A DNA stretch of 64,000 nucleotides from positions 60,923 through 124,922 of the forward strand of contig JAQEWB010000007.1 of NCBI GenBank assembly GCA_027694045.1, given 5' to 3'. Shown piece by piece: positions 42,422 to 51,526 of this stretch. A model generated the notes under the pieces. It was not told the origin of the DNA. It saw only the letters and a list, made by a program, of their open reading frames with translations, and did no database searches. Both the position numbers and the translations under genes were made by a program. The stretch is from Bacillaceae bacterium OF18-1A. GTDB lineage: Bacteria > Bacillota > Bacilli > Bacillales > Bacillaceae_G. Numbering within the stretch: position 1 is the stretch's first letter; every line of letters begins with the position of its first letter.

Positions 42422-44716
42422 ATGATGTTAGAGAAAATATGGAAATTTAAAGTGCAGTTTTTAGTTTTACTTCTATCGATTGTAGCTGTTTGGTACTGCG
42501 CTAATTTAATAAAAAATTATCCTGAAACTGGGATATCAGTGGAATCTACTTCAGGACAGTATGTTATATCTGACCTATCCAAATATACATGGGCAGGGAA
42601 ACGAGATTTTCAAATAAGAGATATTATAGAAAAGATTGATGGTGAATCACCATCTAAACATTTTACAGTTTCGGCATATCATGCAGTTGAACAGGTGAAA
42701 AAAATAACGCTAAATAGGAATGGAGAAATAAAAGAGTTTGAGATAGAATATCCACCTTATAGTAAGCAAGTATTCTATCATTTTATGATTCCCATCGGGT
42801 TTTACATGGTGTGTTTTTTAATGACCTTATATATTTTAATGTTTGCGCCTAAAATAAACCGTAGTACAAAAAGTCTAGTTTATTTTTTTATTTCACTTGG
42901 AGTTAGTTTTATTAGCATTATGGCTGTTCAAAGAAAAGATACTTTATCCTTCATTGTTGCTTCAATTTCATTAGTATGTGTATTTACTTTCTTTATAAGA
43001 TTTATGAAATTATACTTCTCTAATAATCAAATCAAATTTTTAACACAAAAACAGTTGAAGCTTTCAAATCTTATGTCAGTATTTCTTATTCTATTAAGTA
43101 TTTTTGTTTATATAAAATATAATGAATGGTCTAGTTTATTTACAATCAGTTTAAGTATTATACTATTTGGGTATACTGTATACTTTTTAGCACGGTTTTA
43201 TTTTAAAAGTGGAAAGAGTAGTTATTTTAAATATTTAAAAATTATTATGATTAGTTTTTTAGTAGCGGCTCTCCCATTTATTTGTTTGTATTTAATTCCA
43301 AATGTATTTTATGGTGAAGAATTTATAAGTAGTGAAACAACAGGAGTATTTTTCTTGTTTATTCCAATTTGTATTTTTTATTTAATAATTGCGGGGAGGT
43401 TATTTGATTTTAAGTTCATTATTCAGCGGCTTCCATATTATGTTGCTTTATCAGTAGGCGTTAATATTTTCTGTGCAGTAGTAGGCGTGGTCATTTTTGA
43501 AAACAATGAGGACTATTTGTTAGACTTGGTGAAATTTAGAATAAGTACGACTGTAATTTGTATTTGTTTTTTATACATTAAAGATTATATAGATTTAAAG
43601 CTAAGAAAAAGTTTATATCATCACCAAAAAAACTATCAATTCAGTTTGCACCGTTTTTTACACCAAGCGAAAAATGAATATAAATTGTCCAATCTTATTT
43701 ATAGTCTAAGAAGAGAAATAGCAGATATATTAAAAATGGAAGAGACATGTTGTGTAGAAATAAATAAACGAGAAGGTTCTATTTATGTTTTGGAGAGTGA
43801 ATATGATCCGCGAAGTATATTAGAAACAGTATTTGAACATCAATTAGACACATATAAAGTTGGTTCTATCATACAACTAGATAAACATTTTGGTTTTGTT
43901 CTTTCTATTGCCGGAGAAAAAATGATTGTTTTAGTATGTAATCATAATGGAAAAGATAATTTAAATATAGATGAAATGGTTTGGATTGAGACGTTATGCA
44001 ATTATACAGATTTACTATTAGAATGCTCTAATCAAATTGAAGATTTATTAAAACAATTACAAGAAGTAAATGATTTTGAGCAACCACCAATGTGGCTAGC
44101 AAGACTTATGTTCAAACTATCTGAGAAAGAGAGAACGAATCTTGCAAGTGATATACATGACGGGGTGTTACAAGATCAAATACGTTTGTCTCGAAAATTT
44201 GAGAGTTATAACGCCCGTGTGCAAGATGACGAATTGAAAAACATATTGAATGAAATTGAGGGTGAATTACTAGATCATATTTATACAATTCGAGAAACAT
44301 GTAATAATTTAAGACCGCCATTTCTATATGAGCTAGGTTTAAAACAAGCTTTAATGAATTTATTTAAGCAAATTAACTTAAAAGCGACGTTTTTCTTCTA
44401 TTATGATATTCCTGAGCGAATTGTTGCACCTAGCGTTGAACATGAACAAGCGATCTATCGAATTATACAAGAGTTATTAAATAACGCGATGAAACATTCA
44501 AAAGCAACAAATGTGACGATAAGGCTATTTTACAAAGACGAGCATCTATATTTAACTTATGTAGATAATGGTGTTGGAGTGAAGTTAGATGAAGTAAACT
44601 ATTCTTACAACACATTAGGTTTGTCTGGGATTGTGACTAGAATCCAAAGTCTTAATGGGGAGATGTCTGTTGATTCGAAACCTAATATTGGTTTACAAAT
44701 CGTTATCAAGTTTTAA
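42422..44716 (+). CDS. ComP-like membrane sensor histidine kinase
   Basis: 764 residues, ATG after AAAAGGAGA (ATG 42425 is equally possible). The layout follows B. subtilis ComP. It has an N-terminal helix, a PDZ-like extracytoplasmic segment (~35-115, with FQIRDIIEKIDGESP), about eight helices (~125-400), then a cytoplasmic HisKA_3 kinase. The phospho-acceptor His is in LASDIHDGVLQDQ (about H579). The ATPase boxes are NNAMKHSKATNV, VDNGVG and GLSGI. ComP senses the prenylated peptide ComX; no comQ or comX is present here, so the signal is unknown. The ComA-like regulator gene follows in the same direction and WxL genes come next. Confidence 0.87.
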   Translation: MMLEKIWKFKVQFLVLLLSIVAVWYCANLIKNYPETGISVESTSGQYVISDLSKYTWAGKRDFQIRDIIEKIDGESPSKHFTVSAYHAVEQVKKITLNRNGEIKEFEIEYPPYSKQVFYHFMIPIGFYMVCFLMTLYILMFAPKINRSTKSLVYFFISLGVSFISIMAVQRKDTLSFIVASISLVCVFTFFIRFMKLYFSNNQIKFLTQKQLKLSNLMSVFLILLSIFVYIKYNEWSSLFTISLSIILFGYTVYFLARFYFKSGKSSYFKYLKIIMISFLVAALPFICLYLIPNVFYGEEFISSETTGVFFLFIPICIFYLIIAGRLFDFKFIIQRLPYYVALSVGVNIFCAVVGVVIFENNEDYLLDLVKFRISTTVICICFLYIKDYIDLKLRKSLYHHQKNYQFSLHRFLHQAKNEYKLSNLIYSLRREIADILKMEETCCVEINKREGSIYVLESEYDPRSILETVFEHQLDTYKVGSIIQLDKHFGFVLSIAGEKMIVLVCNHNGKDNLNIDEMVWIETLCNYTDLLLECSNQIEDLLKQLQEVNDFEQPPMWLARLMFKLSEKERTNLASDIHDGVLQDQIRLSRKFESYNARVQDDELKNILNEIEGELLDHIYTIRETCNNLRPPFLYELGLKQALMNLFKQINLKATFFFYYDIPERIVAPSVEHEQAIYRIIQELLNNAMKHSKATNVTIRLFYKDEHLYLTYVDNGVGVKLDEVNYSYNTLGLSGIVTRIQSLNGEMSVDSKPNIGLQIVIKF

Positions 44717-44790
44717 ATTGAAATGAGATTCAAAACGATTATCAGATGATATGATGGTATTATGGATAATGATATTGAAGGGGTGATAAT

Positions 44791-45450
44791 ATGATTTCAG
44801 TACTGGTAGTAGATGATCATGTTGCAGTAGGGTTAGGAACGAAAGCGTTAATTGAAAAATACGACGATATAGATGTAGAGGTAGTACATGACAGTACAGA
44901 AGTGGAAAATTTGCTTCAAGATAAAAAATACGATGTGTATTTAGTTGATTTACAAATGCCTAATATTAATGGATTAGACTTATCTAAGAAAATTTTAAAT
45001 CTACACCCAGAAGCAGCAATCATTATTTTTACAGGGTTTGATATATTCTCGCATTATAATTTACTTATAGAAAGCGGTGTTTTATGCGTATTAAGTAAAA
45101 CATCATCTGAAGAACAAGTAATTAATTCGATTCGTCATGCAGTTAAAAGAGAAGTGGTTTTATCTTATCAGCTTGTCCAGCAGTTAAGAATGAAGGAAAC
45201 GATTTCGAATATAACGAATAAAGATGGGGAAATTACGAATCAAATTTCATTAAATGAAGATGAAAAACAGATTTTGATAGAAGTGAGTAAAGGAAAAACA
45301 AATAAAGAGCTTGCTGAAATTTTAAATTTAAGTCAACGTTCTGTTGAATATAAGCTAACGGATATATTCCATAAATTAAAAGTTTCTTCCCGAATGGAAG
45401 CTGTTCAGAAAGCGAAAGAGTTATGGTTGATTCCTTCGCTTGATTTATAA
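44791..45450 (+). CDS. NarL/ComA-like response regulator
   Basis: 219 residues, ATG after GAAGGGGTG. The receiver domain (residues ~1-120) has the acidic pair in VVDDHVAVG, the phospho-acceptor Asp53 in YLVDLQMP and the conserved Lys in VLSKTSS. The C-terminal LuxR-type helix-turn-helix (residues ~150-215) reads LIEVSKGKTNKELAEILNLS, then QRSVEYKLTDIFHKL. Its partner is the ComP-like kinase just upstream. The adjacent WxL locus is the most likely target; a CGCAA dyad at 45523-45540 is a candidate site. A terminator follows. Confidence 0.9.
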   Translation: MISVLVVDDHVAVGLGTKALIEKYDDIDVEVVHDSTEVENLLQDKKYDVYLVDLQMPNINGLDLSKKILNLHPEAAIIIFTGFDIFSHYNLLIESGVLCVLSKTSSEEQVINSIRHAVKREVVLSYQLVQQLRMKETISNITNKDGEITNQISLNEDEKQILIEVSKGKTNKELAEILNLSQRSVEYKLTDIFHKLKVSSRMEAVQKAKELWLIPSLDL

Positions 45451-45473
45451 AATTAAATAATTGTATTTAAAGA

Positions 45474-45515
45474 AAAGATATCCTTCATCATGAATTTAGA
45501 GGGATGTCTTTTTTT
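45474..45515 (+). terminator. Terminator of the two-component genes
   Basis: AAAGATATCC and GGATGTCTTTT arms (G-U pairs) around TTCATCATGAATTTAGAG, followed by a T-run. Confidence 0.65.
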
Positions 45516-45522
45516 CGTTCGG

Positions 45523-45540
45523 ACGCAATTTATTTTGCGT
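45523..45540. promoter_or_regulatory. Perfect CGCAA/TTGCG dyad upstream of the WxL operon
   Basis: ACGCAA, six bases, TTGCGT. The half-site is the inverted form of the ComA box half (TTGCGG). It is in the ~310-base gap between the regulator gene and the large WxL gene, so an operator role is plausible. The rest of the gap shows no clear promoter. Confidence 0.4.
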
Positions 45541-45761
45541 GAGTGCGTGGCGATTCTTCGTTTTAACATTTGGAAAAAATCGTTAATCTAATAATAGGTC
45601 AGCGTAATGTGGGAGGATGATCGACTTCATCTCACATTGATCTTTTTAAGAAGGTATTTAAATATGATGGGATAAAACGATTGTTCTATGTAAGGAACAT
45701 CGTAACAGTTAACCAGTGGGAATTTAAATATCGTATAAGTAAGAAAGAAAGGGGGAGCAAA

Positions 45762-48700
45762 TTGAGGAAACAAACAAAAAAGCTAGGTAAAATTTGTTTA
45801 GCGGGTGGAATCATATTTACTCAAGTCACTACTTTGGGCGCTTTTTCAACAACTGCTTATGCAATTACAGATAATCAAATGTCGGATTTTATTATAAAAG
45901 CTGACAAAGATACGGCGAAAGTAGCTGAAGAGATTACTCTTCAACTAAAAGATACGAATCAACATGATCAAAATTTTGAAGTAACGTTACCTAAAGGTAT
46001 GAGTTTTAATGAAGAAGCGACAATGAAGCTGAATGAAAAAAATACGACAATTGGAACGATTCGTATGACTGATCAATCAGTTATTCAAATTGAACGAAAG
46101 TCACAAAGTAATGTTTTAGAAGACGTGTTTTTAGCTGTTAAAGCAGAGAAAGCTGGAAATTATACATTTACAGCGAAAGTGCAACGCGAGAACAATGAAG
46201 TGAAGGTAAAAACGAAGGTTTTGAACGTGCGAGAAGAAGTTCAAACAAGTAAGAAAGACTCCGATCAGAAGTCTGAGGTCGAATCATCACAAGCGTTGAC
46301 CAAAGCAGAGAAAGTATCGGAAGAAGCACCAGCTGAAGCAAAACCAGAAGAACCGACTGCTGTTAAGGAAGAAGAGCCAAAACCAGTAGAAGAGGTATTG
46401 TCAGAAACACCAGCTGTTGTTAAGGAAGAAGAGGTATCACCGGAAGCAACAACTGAAGTGAAACTGGAAGAACCGACTGCCGTTAAGGAAGAAGAACCGA
46501 AACCAGTAGAAGAGGTACTAGATGCGACTCAAACAAACGTAGCGACAGAGGGAATTCAGCAAGAGGATGTAAAGGTCGAGCATTCTGATGTAACCGGAGA
46601 AGAAGTAGATGCTTACGACGATAAAACATTTCGAGATGCGCTTAATAATAAGCACGTCTCAAAGATTAATATTACAAAGAATTTTATCGTGAATCAATAT
46701 GCAAACGTGGAAACGAAATTTGCAACAAGACCAAATTTAATAATTGAAGGAAATAACCATACTATTGATTTTCGTGGATTAACTGCAAAATTTTACTTTA
46801 GTCTAGATAATCCTATGCATCTTACATTTAGAAATGCAAAAGTGCTTGGAGAAAATTATTATGGATTTGTCCAATTGGCAGGGCCGAAAAATACTAGTGC
46901 GGGTATTATAAGATATGAAAATATCAACTATACAGGCGCACAAATTACTGCTTCCTATGAAGCAGATATTGAGTTTGCTGGAATAATTAATGCGAAAACA
47001 GTCACGGAATATACTTCGATAGATGAAAAGAAAAGTACTATTAAAACTCGAAGTGGATACATTCAGCAAAATATTGAAGCGACAAATGTAAGATTTCTTG
47101 AGGATACTCAATATACAGGAGAGACATTGAATGCAGCAGTATTCGCTTTGGGGAATGGCGGTAAAGTAGATGTAGGAAAAAAAGCCGTTGTAAATGTTAA
47201 AGCAGGTGGTACTGGTGGCGAAAATCGCCATGCTGCTATTGTAACCGAGGGGAATTTTATTGTACGAGATGGTGCAAAAGTTAATATTGAGACAGAGGAA
47301 ACTAGTAACAAAGGTGGAATACGTGTTACAGGAAATTCTGGAAAGATTGATATTAAAGGTAATGCAGAACTGAATATCAATACAAAAGGAAAGCTTGGTT
47401 ATAATGCAATTTACATATCAGATAATGCAAGCTTAAATGTTGCGGATGATGCGAAATTAACAGTTGTTTCGGAGAATACCAATAGTTCAACAGAGGCTAT
47501 TATATACGCGGGTAGTAATAGTTCGTTCGTTGTTGGGGAAAAATCAACTTTTGACGTGTACTCTGATGGTACAGGGTGGAAATACCTTATTGACATAGGT
47601 TCGTCATCAAAATTTCAATTTGCAAATGCGAAAAAAGTAAATTTAACATTAGATAATTCAGATCAACGTAGTCGTTTAATTCATATGAAGGATGGTTTAC
47701 TTGATGTTGATGTACAGCGTGTAAAGGCGTGGAACGATTTTGTGTCGCAAGAAGATGAGAATAATCCGGCAACAAAACCGAATTATGATTGGAATCCAAT
47801 GTATGGGATGAAAGTGAAATACTCTAAAGGCGATGTGGTAGAAGCACTAGGAAATTCTTTAACAGATGAAGTTCAAAATGATTTCCGAACGAATTTCCGA
47901 ACACAAAACTTTAGAAGAGTACAGTTTGAATATATTCCAGATGTGGCAGTTTCAATCGATTCTTTAACAGATAAGAAAGATAAGGAAAATAGTCATATTA
48001 TTACGGGTGTTACAAATCCAGGTGCATGGGTAAGGTTATCAGGAGACCCTGCCCTTCCAAAAGGAGACGTATCTTCTCCAGATGTCAATGATAAAGAGAA
48101 TTATCATGCTCAAGCTGATGCTACTGGGAAATATACTGTTAAACTTCCTAAGGGTAAATATTTAACAGCTGGTAATACTGTACAAGCTTATGCATATTTA
48201 AATGGTAAATTTGCAAAAGCAATAACTATAGTAAAAGACGAAACAGCCCCAGATAAACCGACAATTGAAGATCAGGTTCAAGATGTATCTGTGACAATTA
48301 AGGGGAAAGCTGAAGCGAACTCGACAGTTACAGTTTATAATGCAGAAGGTGATGCTGTCATTGGTACTGTGAAGGCAGATGAGAAAGGAATATATACCTT
48401 TACAATACCAGAAGATAAGAAACCATTAACGCCAGGGGAAAAATATTACGTAACGGCTACAGATGCGGCTGGAAACGTAAGCGAAAAGTCAGATGCTGTA
48501 ACAGTTATCGATACATTACCTCCAACAGCTGATCCAGTTGCACAAGTGGTAATCTTAGGAGAGTCGTTATCGAATAATCCAAAAGAGTATGTAACAAATG
48601 TACAAGATAATGCTGGAGTTTCCGATGGCAATATTTCTTATAAAGTGACGAAAAAGCCAGATGTTTCAGAACTTGGATATGTTGAGGCGGAAATTACAAT

Positions 48701-49436
48701 AACAGATGCTGCTAAAAACAGCACACGAGTTATTGTGCCTGTTTTCGTAACGGATGGCGAAACGGTAGTTGGAAAAGAAGCTGCTTTACAAGCGAGGGAT
48801 TTCGAAGTAGTCGTAGATGAAGTACCAACTGATAATGTAGCGCTACGAAACTTAGTTCTGAAAGAGGCGAAAGTGAAAGCTTGGGGAATACCAGGCGGAG
48901 CAGATATAACCAGCCAAGTGCAGATTCTAGATAAGGGCGGTCTTACAAATCAAGTTGGAGACTATTCCGTTACATTGAAGGTTAAAGATGTAGAAAAGAC
49001 CATTAAAGTCAGTGTAATTGGCGGTAATCTTGAATTGGTAAATGTGCCGCAAAATATCTCATTTGGAGAGGTAACAATCCAATCGAAAGAAAAAGTCTTT
49101 AACCGTAGCGATATGAAAGGGAACATTACTGTTTCGGATAAACGAAAAGATAAGAATGAATGGCAAGTTTATGTGAAACAAGTAACACCATTAACTTCTA
49201 CGGATAATGATGTATTACAAGATGCGATTGTCTATAGTAAAAATGGAATTGACACGGTGTTAAATGAACAAAACTATTTAGCGCATGGTCAAACATCTAA
49301 TAATAGTGACAATGTATCTCTCGATTGGAAAGAATCAGAAGGCATTCGATTAAAAGTAGCTCCAGGTCCAAACGTGAAAGTGAAGACGAAATATCATGGT
49401 GAATTAGAGTGGACCTTAACAGACGCTCCGATTTAA
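45762..49436 (+). CDS. Large secreted WxL-domain surface protein
   Basis: TTG 45762 follows GAAAGGGGGAG; 1224 residues. A signal peptide ends near TTAYA-ITDN. An N-terminal beta domain (~30-150) is followed by an acidic Pro/Glu/Lys-rich stretch with an imperfect repeat (EEPTAVKEEEPKPVEEVL, twice). Then comes a long beta-helix-like region (~290-650) and Ig-like Big domains (~830-920; DETAPDKPTIEDQ, AEANSTVTVYNAEGD). The C-terminal WxL domain has NEWQVYVKQ and ELEWTLTDAPI. WxL domains bind peptidoglycan non-covalently. It is the first gene of the WxL operon with a small LPXTG protein, two WxL proteins and a WxL-interacting protein. Confidence 0.87.
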   Translation: MRKQTKKLGKICLAGGIIFTQVTTLGAFSTTAYAITDNQMSDFIIKADKDTAKVAEEITLQLKDTNQHDQNFEVTLPKGMSFNEEATMKLNEKNTTIGTIRMTDQSVIQIERKSQSNVLEDVFLAVKAEKAGNYTFTAKVQRENNEVKVKTKVLNVREEVQTSKKDSDQKSEVESSQALTKAEKVSEEAPAEAKPEEPTAVKEEEPKPVEEVLSETPAVVKEEEVSPEATTEVKLEEPTAVKEEEPKPVEEVLDATQTNVATEGIQQEDVKVEHSDVTGEEVDAYDDKTFRDALNNKHVSKINITKNFIVNQYANVETKFATRPNLIIEGNNHTIDFRGLTAKFYFSLDNPMHLTFRNAKVLGENYYGFVQLAGPKNTSAGIIRYENINYTGAQITASYEADIEFAGIINAKTVTEYTSIDEKKSTIKTRSGYIQQNIEATNVRFLEDTQYTGETLNAAVFALGNGGKVDVGKKAVVNVKAGGTGGENRHAAIVTEGNFIVRDGAKVNIETEETSNKGGIRVTGNSGKIDIKGNAELNINTKGKLGYNAIYISDNASLNVADDAKLTVVSENTNSSTEAIIYAGSNSSFVVGEKSTFDVYSDGTGWKYLIDIGSSSKFQFANAKKVNLTLDNSDQRSRLIHMKDGLLDVDVQRVKAWNDFVSQEDENNPATKPNYDWNPMYGMKVKYSKGDVVEALGNSLTDEVQNDFRTNFRTQNFRRVQFEYIPDVAVSIDSLTDKKDKENSHIITGVTNPGAWVRLSGDPALPKGDVSSPDVNDKENYHAQADATGKYTVKLPKGKYLTAGNTVQAYAYLNGKFAKAITIVKDETAPDKPTIEDQVQDVSVTIKGKAEANSTVTVYNAEGDAVIGTVKADEKGIYTFTIPEDKKPLTPGEKYYVTATDAAGNVSEKSDAVTVIDTLPPTADPVAQVVILGESLSNNPKEYVTNVQDNAGVSDGNISYKVTKKPDVSELGYVEAEITITDAAKNSTRVIVPVFVTDGETVVGKEAALQARDFEVVVDEVPTDNVALRNLVLKEAKVKAWGIPGGADITSQVQILDKGGLTNQVGDYSVTLKVKDVEKTIKVSVIGGNLELVNVPQNISFGEVTIQSKEKVFNRSDMKGNITVSDKRKDKNEWQVYVKQVTPLTSTDNDVLQDAIVYSKNGIDTVLNEQNYLAHGQTSNNSDNVSLDWKESEGIRLKVAPGPNVKVKTKYHGELEWTLTDAPI

Positions 49437-49493
49437 GATCGTATATCTAACAAGTGATATGTAAGATATATATTTTAAAAGGAGGAGAATGTA

Positions 49494-49841
49494 ATGGCTA
49501 AAAAATGTATGTTCACAATGATATTGATAAGTATGTTTGTTTCAATGTTCTCCTGCTACGAAAAGGTAGCCGCGGATAGCATGAATTCAAAAGCAGGAAT
49601 TACTTTTTCAAACAGTTACACTCCTGTTACGATTACCGATTCAATCATACCAGACGGAACGACTGTAGTTGTTGATACATCTGATGACCAGATGAAATTG
49701 CCACAAACAGGCGGGTATTCTTCTAATCTGTTCCAGTATTTAGGTGCAAGTAGTATAGTGGCAGCTTTTGCTCTATTACTCATGTTATCTAGAAGTGAAA
49801 ATAGGAAAAATAGAAACGTAAGTTTTTATTTAAATAAATAG
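49494..49841 (+). CDS. Small LPXTG-anchored protein of the WxL locus
   Basis: 115 residues, ATG after AAAGGAGGAG. An N-terminal signal peptide (MFTMILISMFVSMFSCYEKVAA), a ~45-residue exposed part, the sortase motif LPQTGG near residue 66, a membrane helix (YLGASSIVAAFALLLML) and a basic tail follow each other. Small LPXTG proteins of this type are standard members of WxL clusters and may anchor the WxL complex to the wall by sortase. Length and order fit that group. Confidence 0.88.
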   Translation: MAKKCMFTMILISMFVSMFSCYEKVAADSMNSKAGITFSNSYTPVTITDSIIPDGTTVVVDTSDDQMKLPQTGGYSSNLFQYLGASSIVAAFALLLMLSRSENRKNRNVSFYLNK

Positions 49842-49865
49842 AATTATAAAATTGGAGGCAAAATT

Positions 49866-50633
49866 ATGAAATTAACAAAATTAGCATTAGCAGGAGCGGT
49901 ATCATTTTCAACAGTATTAGCAGCAGGAGCACCAACATCCGCAGAAGAAGCTGCAACAATGAACTCAGTTACTGATGTTTCATTTAAAGAAAGCGACGAG
50001 ATTACAAAACCAGTTAACCCACTTGATCCAACAACTGAAGTAGAAACGAAAGATTCAAACGATCCAAACGATCCACATAAGCCAGGAACAAAAGGTCCAT
50101 TAAGTATTGATTATGTATCGAACTTCCACTTTGGTGAGCAAGTAATGTCTGGTAATGACCAAGTATATACAGCTAAATTAGATACAGTAAAAGCTGTAGG
50201 TGCAACTAACTCAACTGAAGTACCAAACTATGTGCAAGTTACAGATAACCGTGGTACGAATAAAGGATGGAAATTGACAGTAAAACAAAATGATCAATTT
50301 AAAGCTACAGTGAAAGATGAGAGCGGAAAAGATACAACAGCTGAGTTAACAGGCGCGGAATTAAAGTTAAGCAACCCAGTTGTAAACTCTGCAACAGATA
50401 ACAAATTCGCTCCAATAGCAAAAGAAGTAACGTTAAACCCAGATGGTTCTACACAAGAAGTAGCAACTGCAGCAGCTGATAAGGGTATGGGTACATGGGT
50501 AACTACTTACGGTAAAGATGCTGTAGAAGGTGAAAAAAGTGTTACATTGTCTGTACCAGGTTCAACTGCAAAAGTAAAAGCTGCAAAATACAAAGCATCA
50601 TTAACTTGGACTTTAGAAGATACACCACAATAA
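49866..50633 (+). CDS. WxL-domain surface protein
   Basis: 255 residues, ATG after TTGGAGGC. Signal peptide (MKLTKLALAGAVSFSTVLAA), an acidic linker (TEVETKDSNDPNDPHKPGTK), then a WxL domain covering most of the protein. Its landmarks are LSIDYVSNFHFGEQ, YVQVTDNRGTNKGWKLTVKQ (first WxL-type motif) and SLTWTLEDTP (second motif). The domain mediates binding to the cell wall. The downstream gene is a close paralogue; a 72-base stretch (50285-50356) is identical to 51081-51152, pointing to recent recombination between them. Confidence 0.93.
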   Translation: MKLTKLALAGAVSFSTVLAAGAPTSAEEAATMNSVTDVSFKESDEITKPVNPLDPTTEVETKDSNDPNDPHKPGTKGPLSIDYVSNFHFGEQVMSGNDQVYTAKLDTVKAVGATNSTEVPNYVQVTDNRGTNKGWKLTVKQNDQFKATVKDESGKDTTAELTGAELKLSNPVVNSATDNKFAPIAKEVTLNPDGSTQEVATAAADKGMGTWVTTYGKDAVEGEKSVTLSVPGSTAKVKAAKYKASLTWTLEDTPQ

Positions 50634-50682
50634 ATAATAAATAATAAATAATAAATAAACATAGATAAAAGGAGAGAAAAAT

Positions 50683-51423
50683 ATGAAATTAACAAAAGTA
50701 GCATTAGCAGGAGCAGTATCACTTTCAGTATTAGCTGGAGGAACATCAGCGTTAGCTGCAGATGGTGGAACAATGGAGTCAAAAGCATTTATTCAATTTG
50801 AGAAAAATACTGACATAGTAAAACCAATTAATCCACTTGATCCAACAATTGAAGTAGAAACAAAAGATCCAAAAAAACCAGGAACAGCTGGTCCATTAAG
50901 TATTGATTATGTATCAAACTTCCAATTTGAAAAACATAAAGCGTCTGGTAACAACGAAGTTTACTACGCTAGCTTAGATTCAGTAACAGCAAAAGGTGCA
51001 TCAGATAAAACAGAAGTACCAAACTACGTACAAGTAACAGATAACCGTGGTACAAATGCAGGGTGGAAATTGTCTGTAACACAAAATGATCAATTTAAAG
51101 CTACAGTGAAAGATGAGAGCGGAAAAGATACAACAGCTGAGTTAACAGGCGCTGCTTTAACACTGAAAAACGGAACATTAAATTCAGCTTCAGGTAGCAC
51201 TGCACCGACATCTGCACAAAATATCGCATTAACTCCAGGAGCAGCATCTGATGTTGTAACTGCTAGTGAAGAGCAAGGTATGGGTACATGGGTAAACACA
51301 TTTGGTAAATCAGTAGAAGATGCGAAGAAGAGCGTAGAGTTAAGCGTACCAGGTAAAACAAAGAAAGAACAAGCTGAGTACACAACTTCTCTAACTTGGG
51401 AATTAAAAGACGCACCTATGTAA
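50683..51423 (+). CDS. WxL-domain surface protein (paralogue)
   Basis: 246 residues, ATG after AAAAGGAGAG. Signal peptide (LAGAVSLSVLAGGTSALAA), linker with NPLDPTIEVETKDPKKPGTA, and WxL domain with YVQVTDNRGTNAGWKLSVTQ and SLTWELKDAP. It differs from the preceding protein mainly at exposed positions, and its linker is shorter. An AATAAATAATAA microsatellite lies between the two genes. A long perfect hairpin (51450-51486) follows, separating the WxL genes from the DUF916-type pseudogene. Confidence 0.93.
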   Translation: MKLTKVALAGAVSLSVLAGGTSALAADGGTMESKAFIQFEKNTDIVKPINPLDPTIEVETKDPKKPGTAGPLSIDYVSNFQFEKHKASGNNEVYYASLDSVTAKGASDKTEVPNYVQVTDNRGTNAGWKLSVTQNDQFKATVKDESGKDTTAELTGAALTLKNGTLNSASGSTAPTSAQNIALTPGAASDVVTASEEQGMGTWVNTFGKSVEDAKKSVELSVPGKTKKEQAEYTTSLTWELKDAPM

Positions 51424-51449
51424 TATTGCCTTACGCAGGTGAAATGAAG

Positions 51450-51486
51450 AAAGAGATAAAGATAGTTTTACTATCTTTATCTCTTT
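51450..51486 (+). terminator. 16-bp perfect hairpin after the WxL genes
   Basis: AAAGAGATAAAGATAG (loop TTTTA) CTATCTTTATCTCTTT. The flanking T-run is short, so it may be a partial terminator or an mRNA 3'-end stabiliser. Confidence 0.6.
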
Positions 51487-51526
51487 CGTTTGTATATTAA
51501 ACGATGAAATATAGGAGGAATATTAT

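Noticed and set aside
46803..48631. Minus-strand frames within the large WxL gene
   Set aside because: Shadow frames with Cys/Phe/Ser-rich content and no start signals; the plus-strand gene explains the region.
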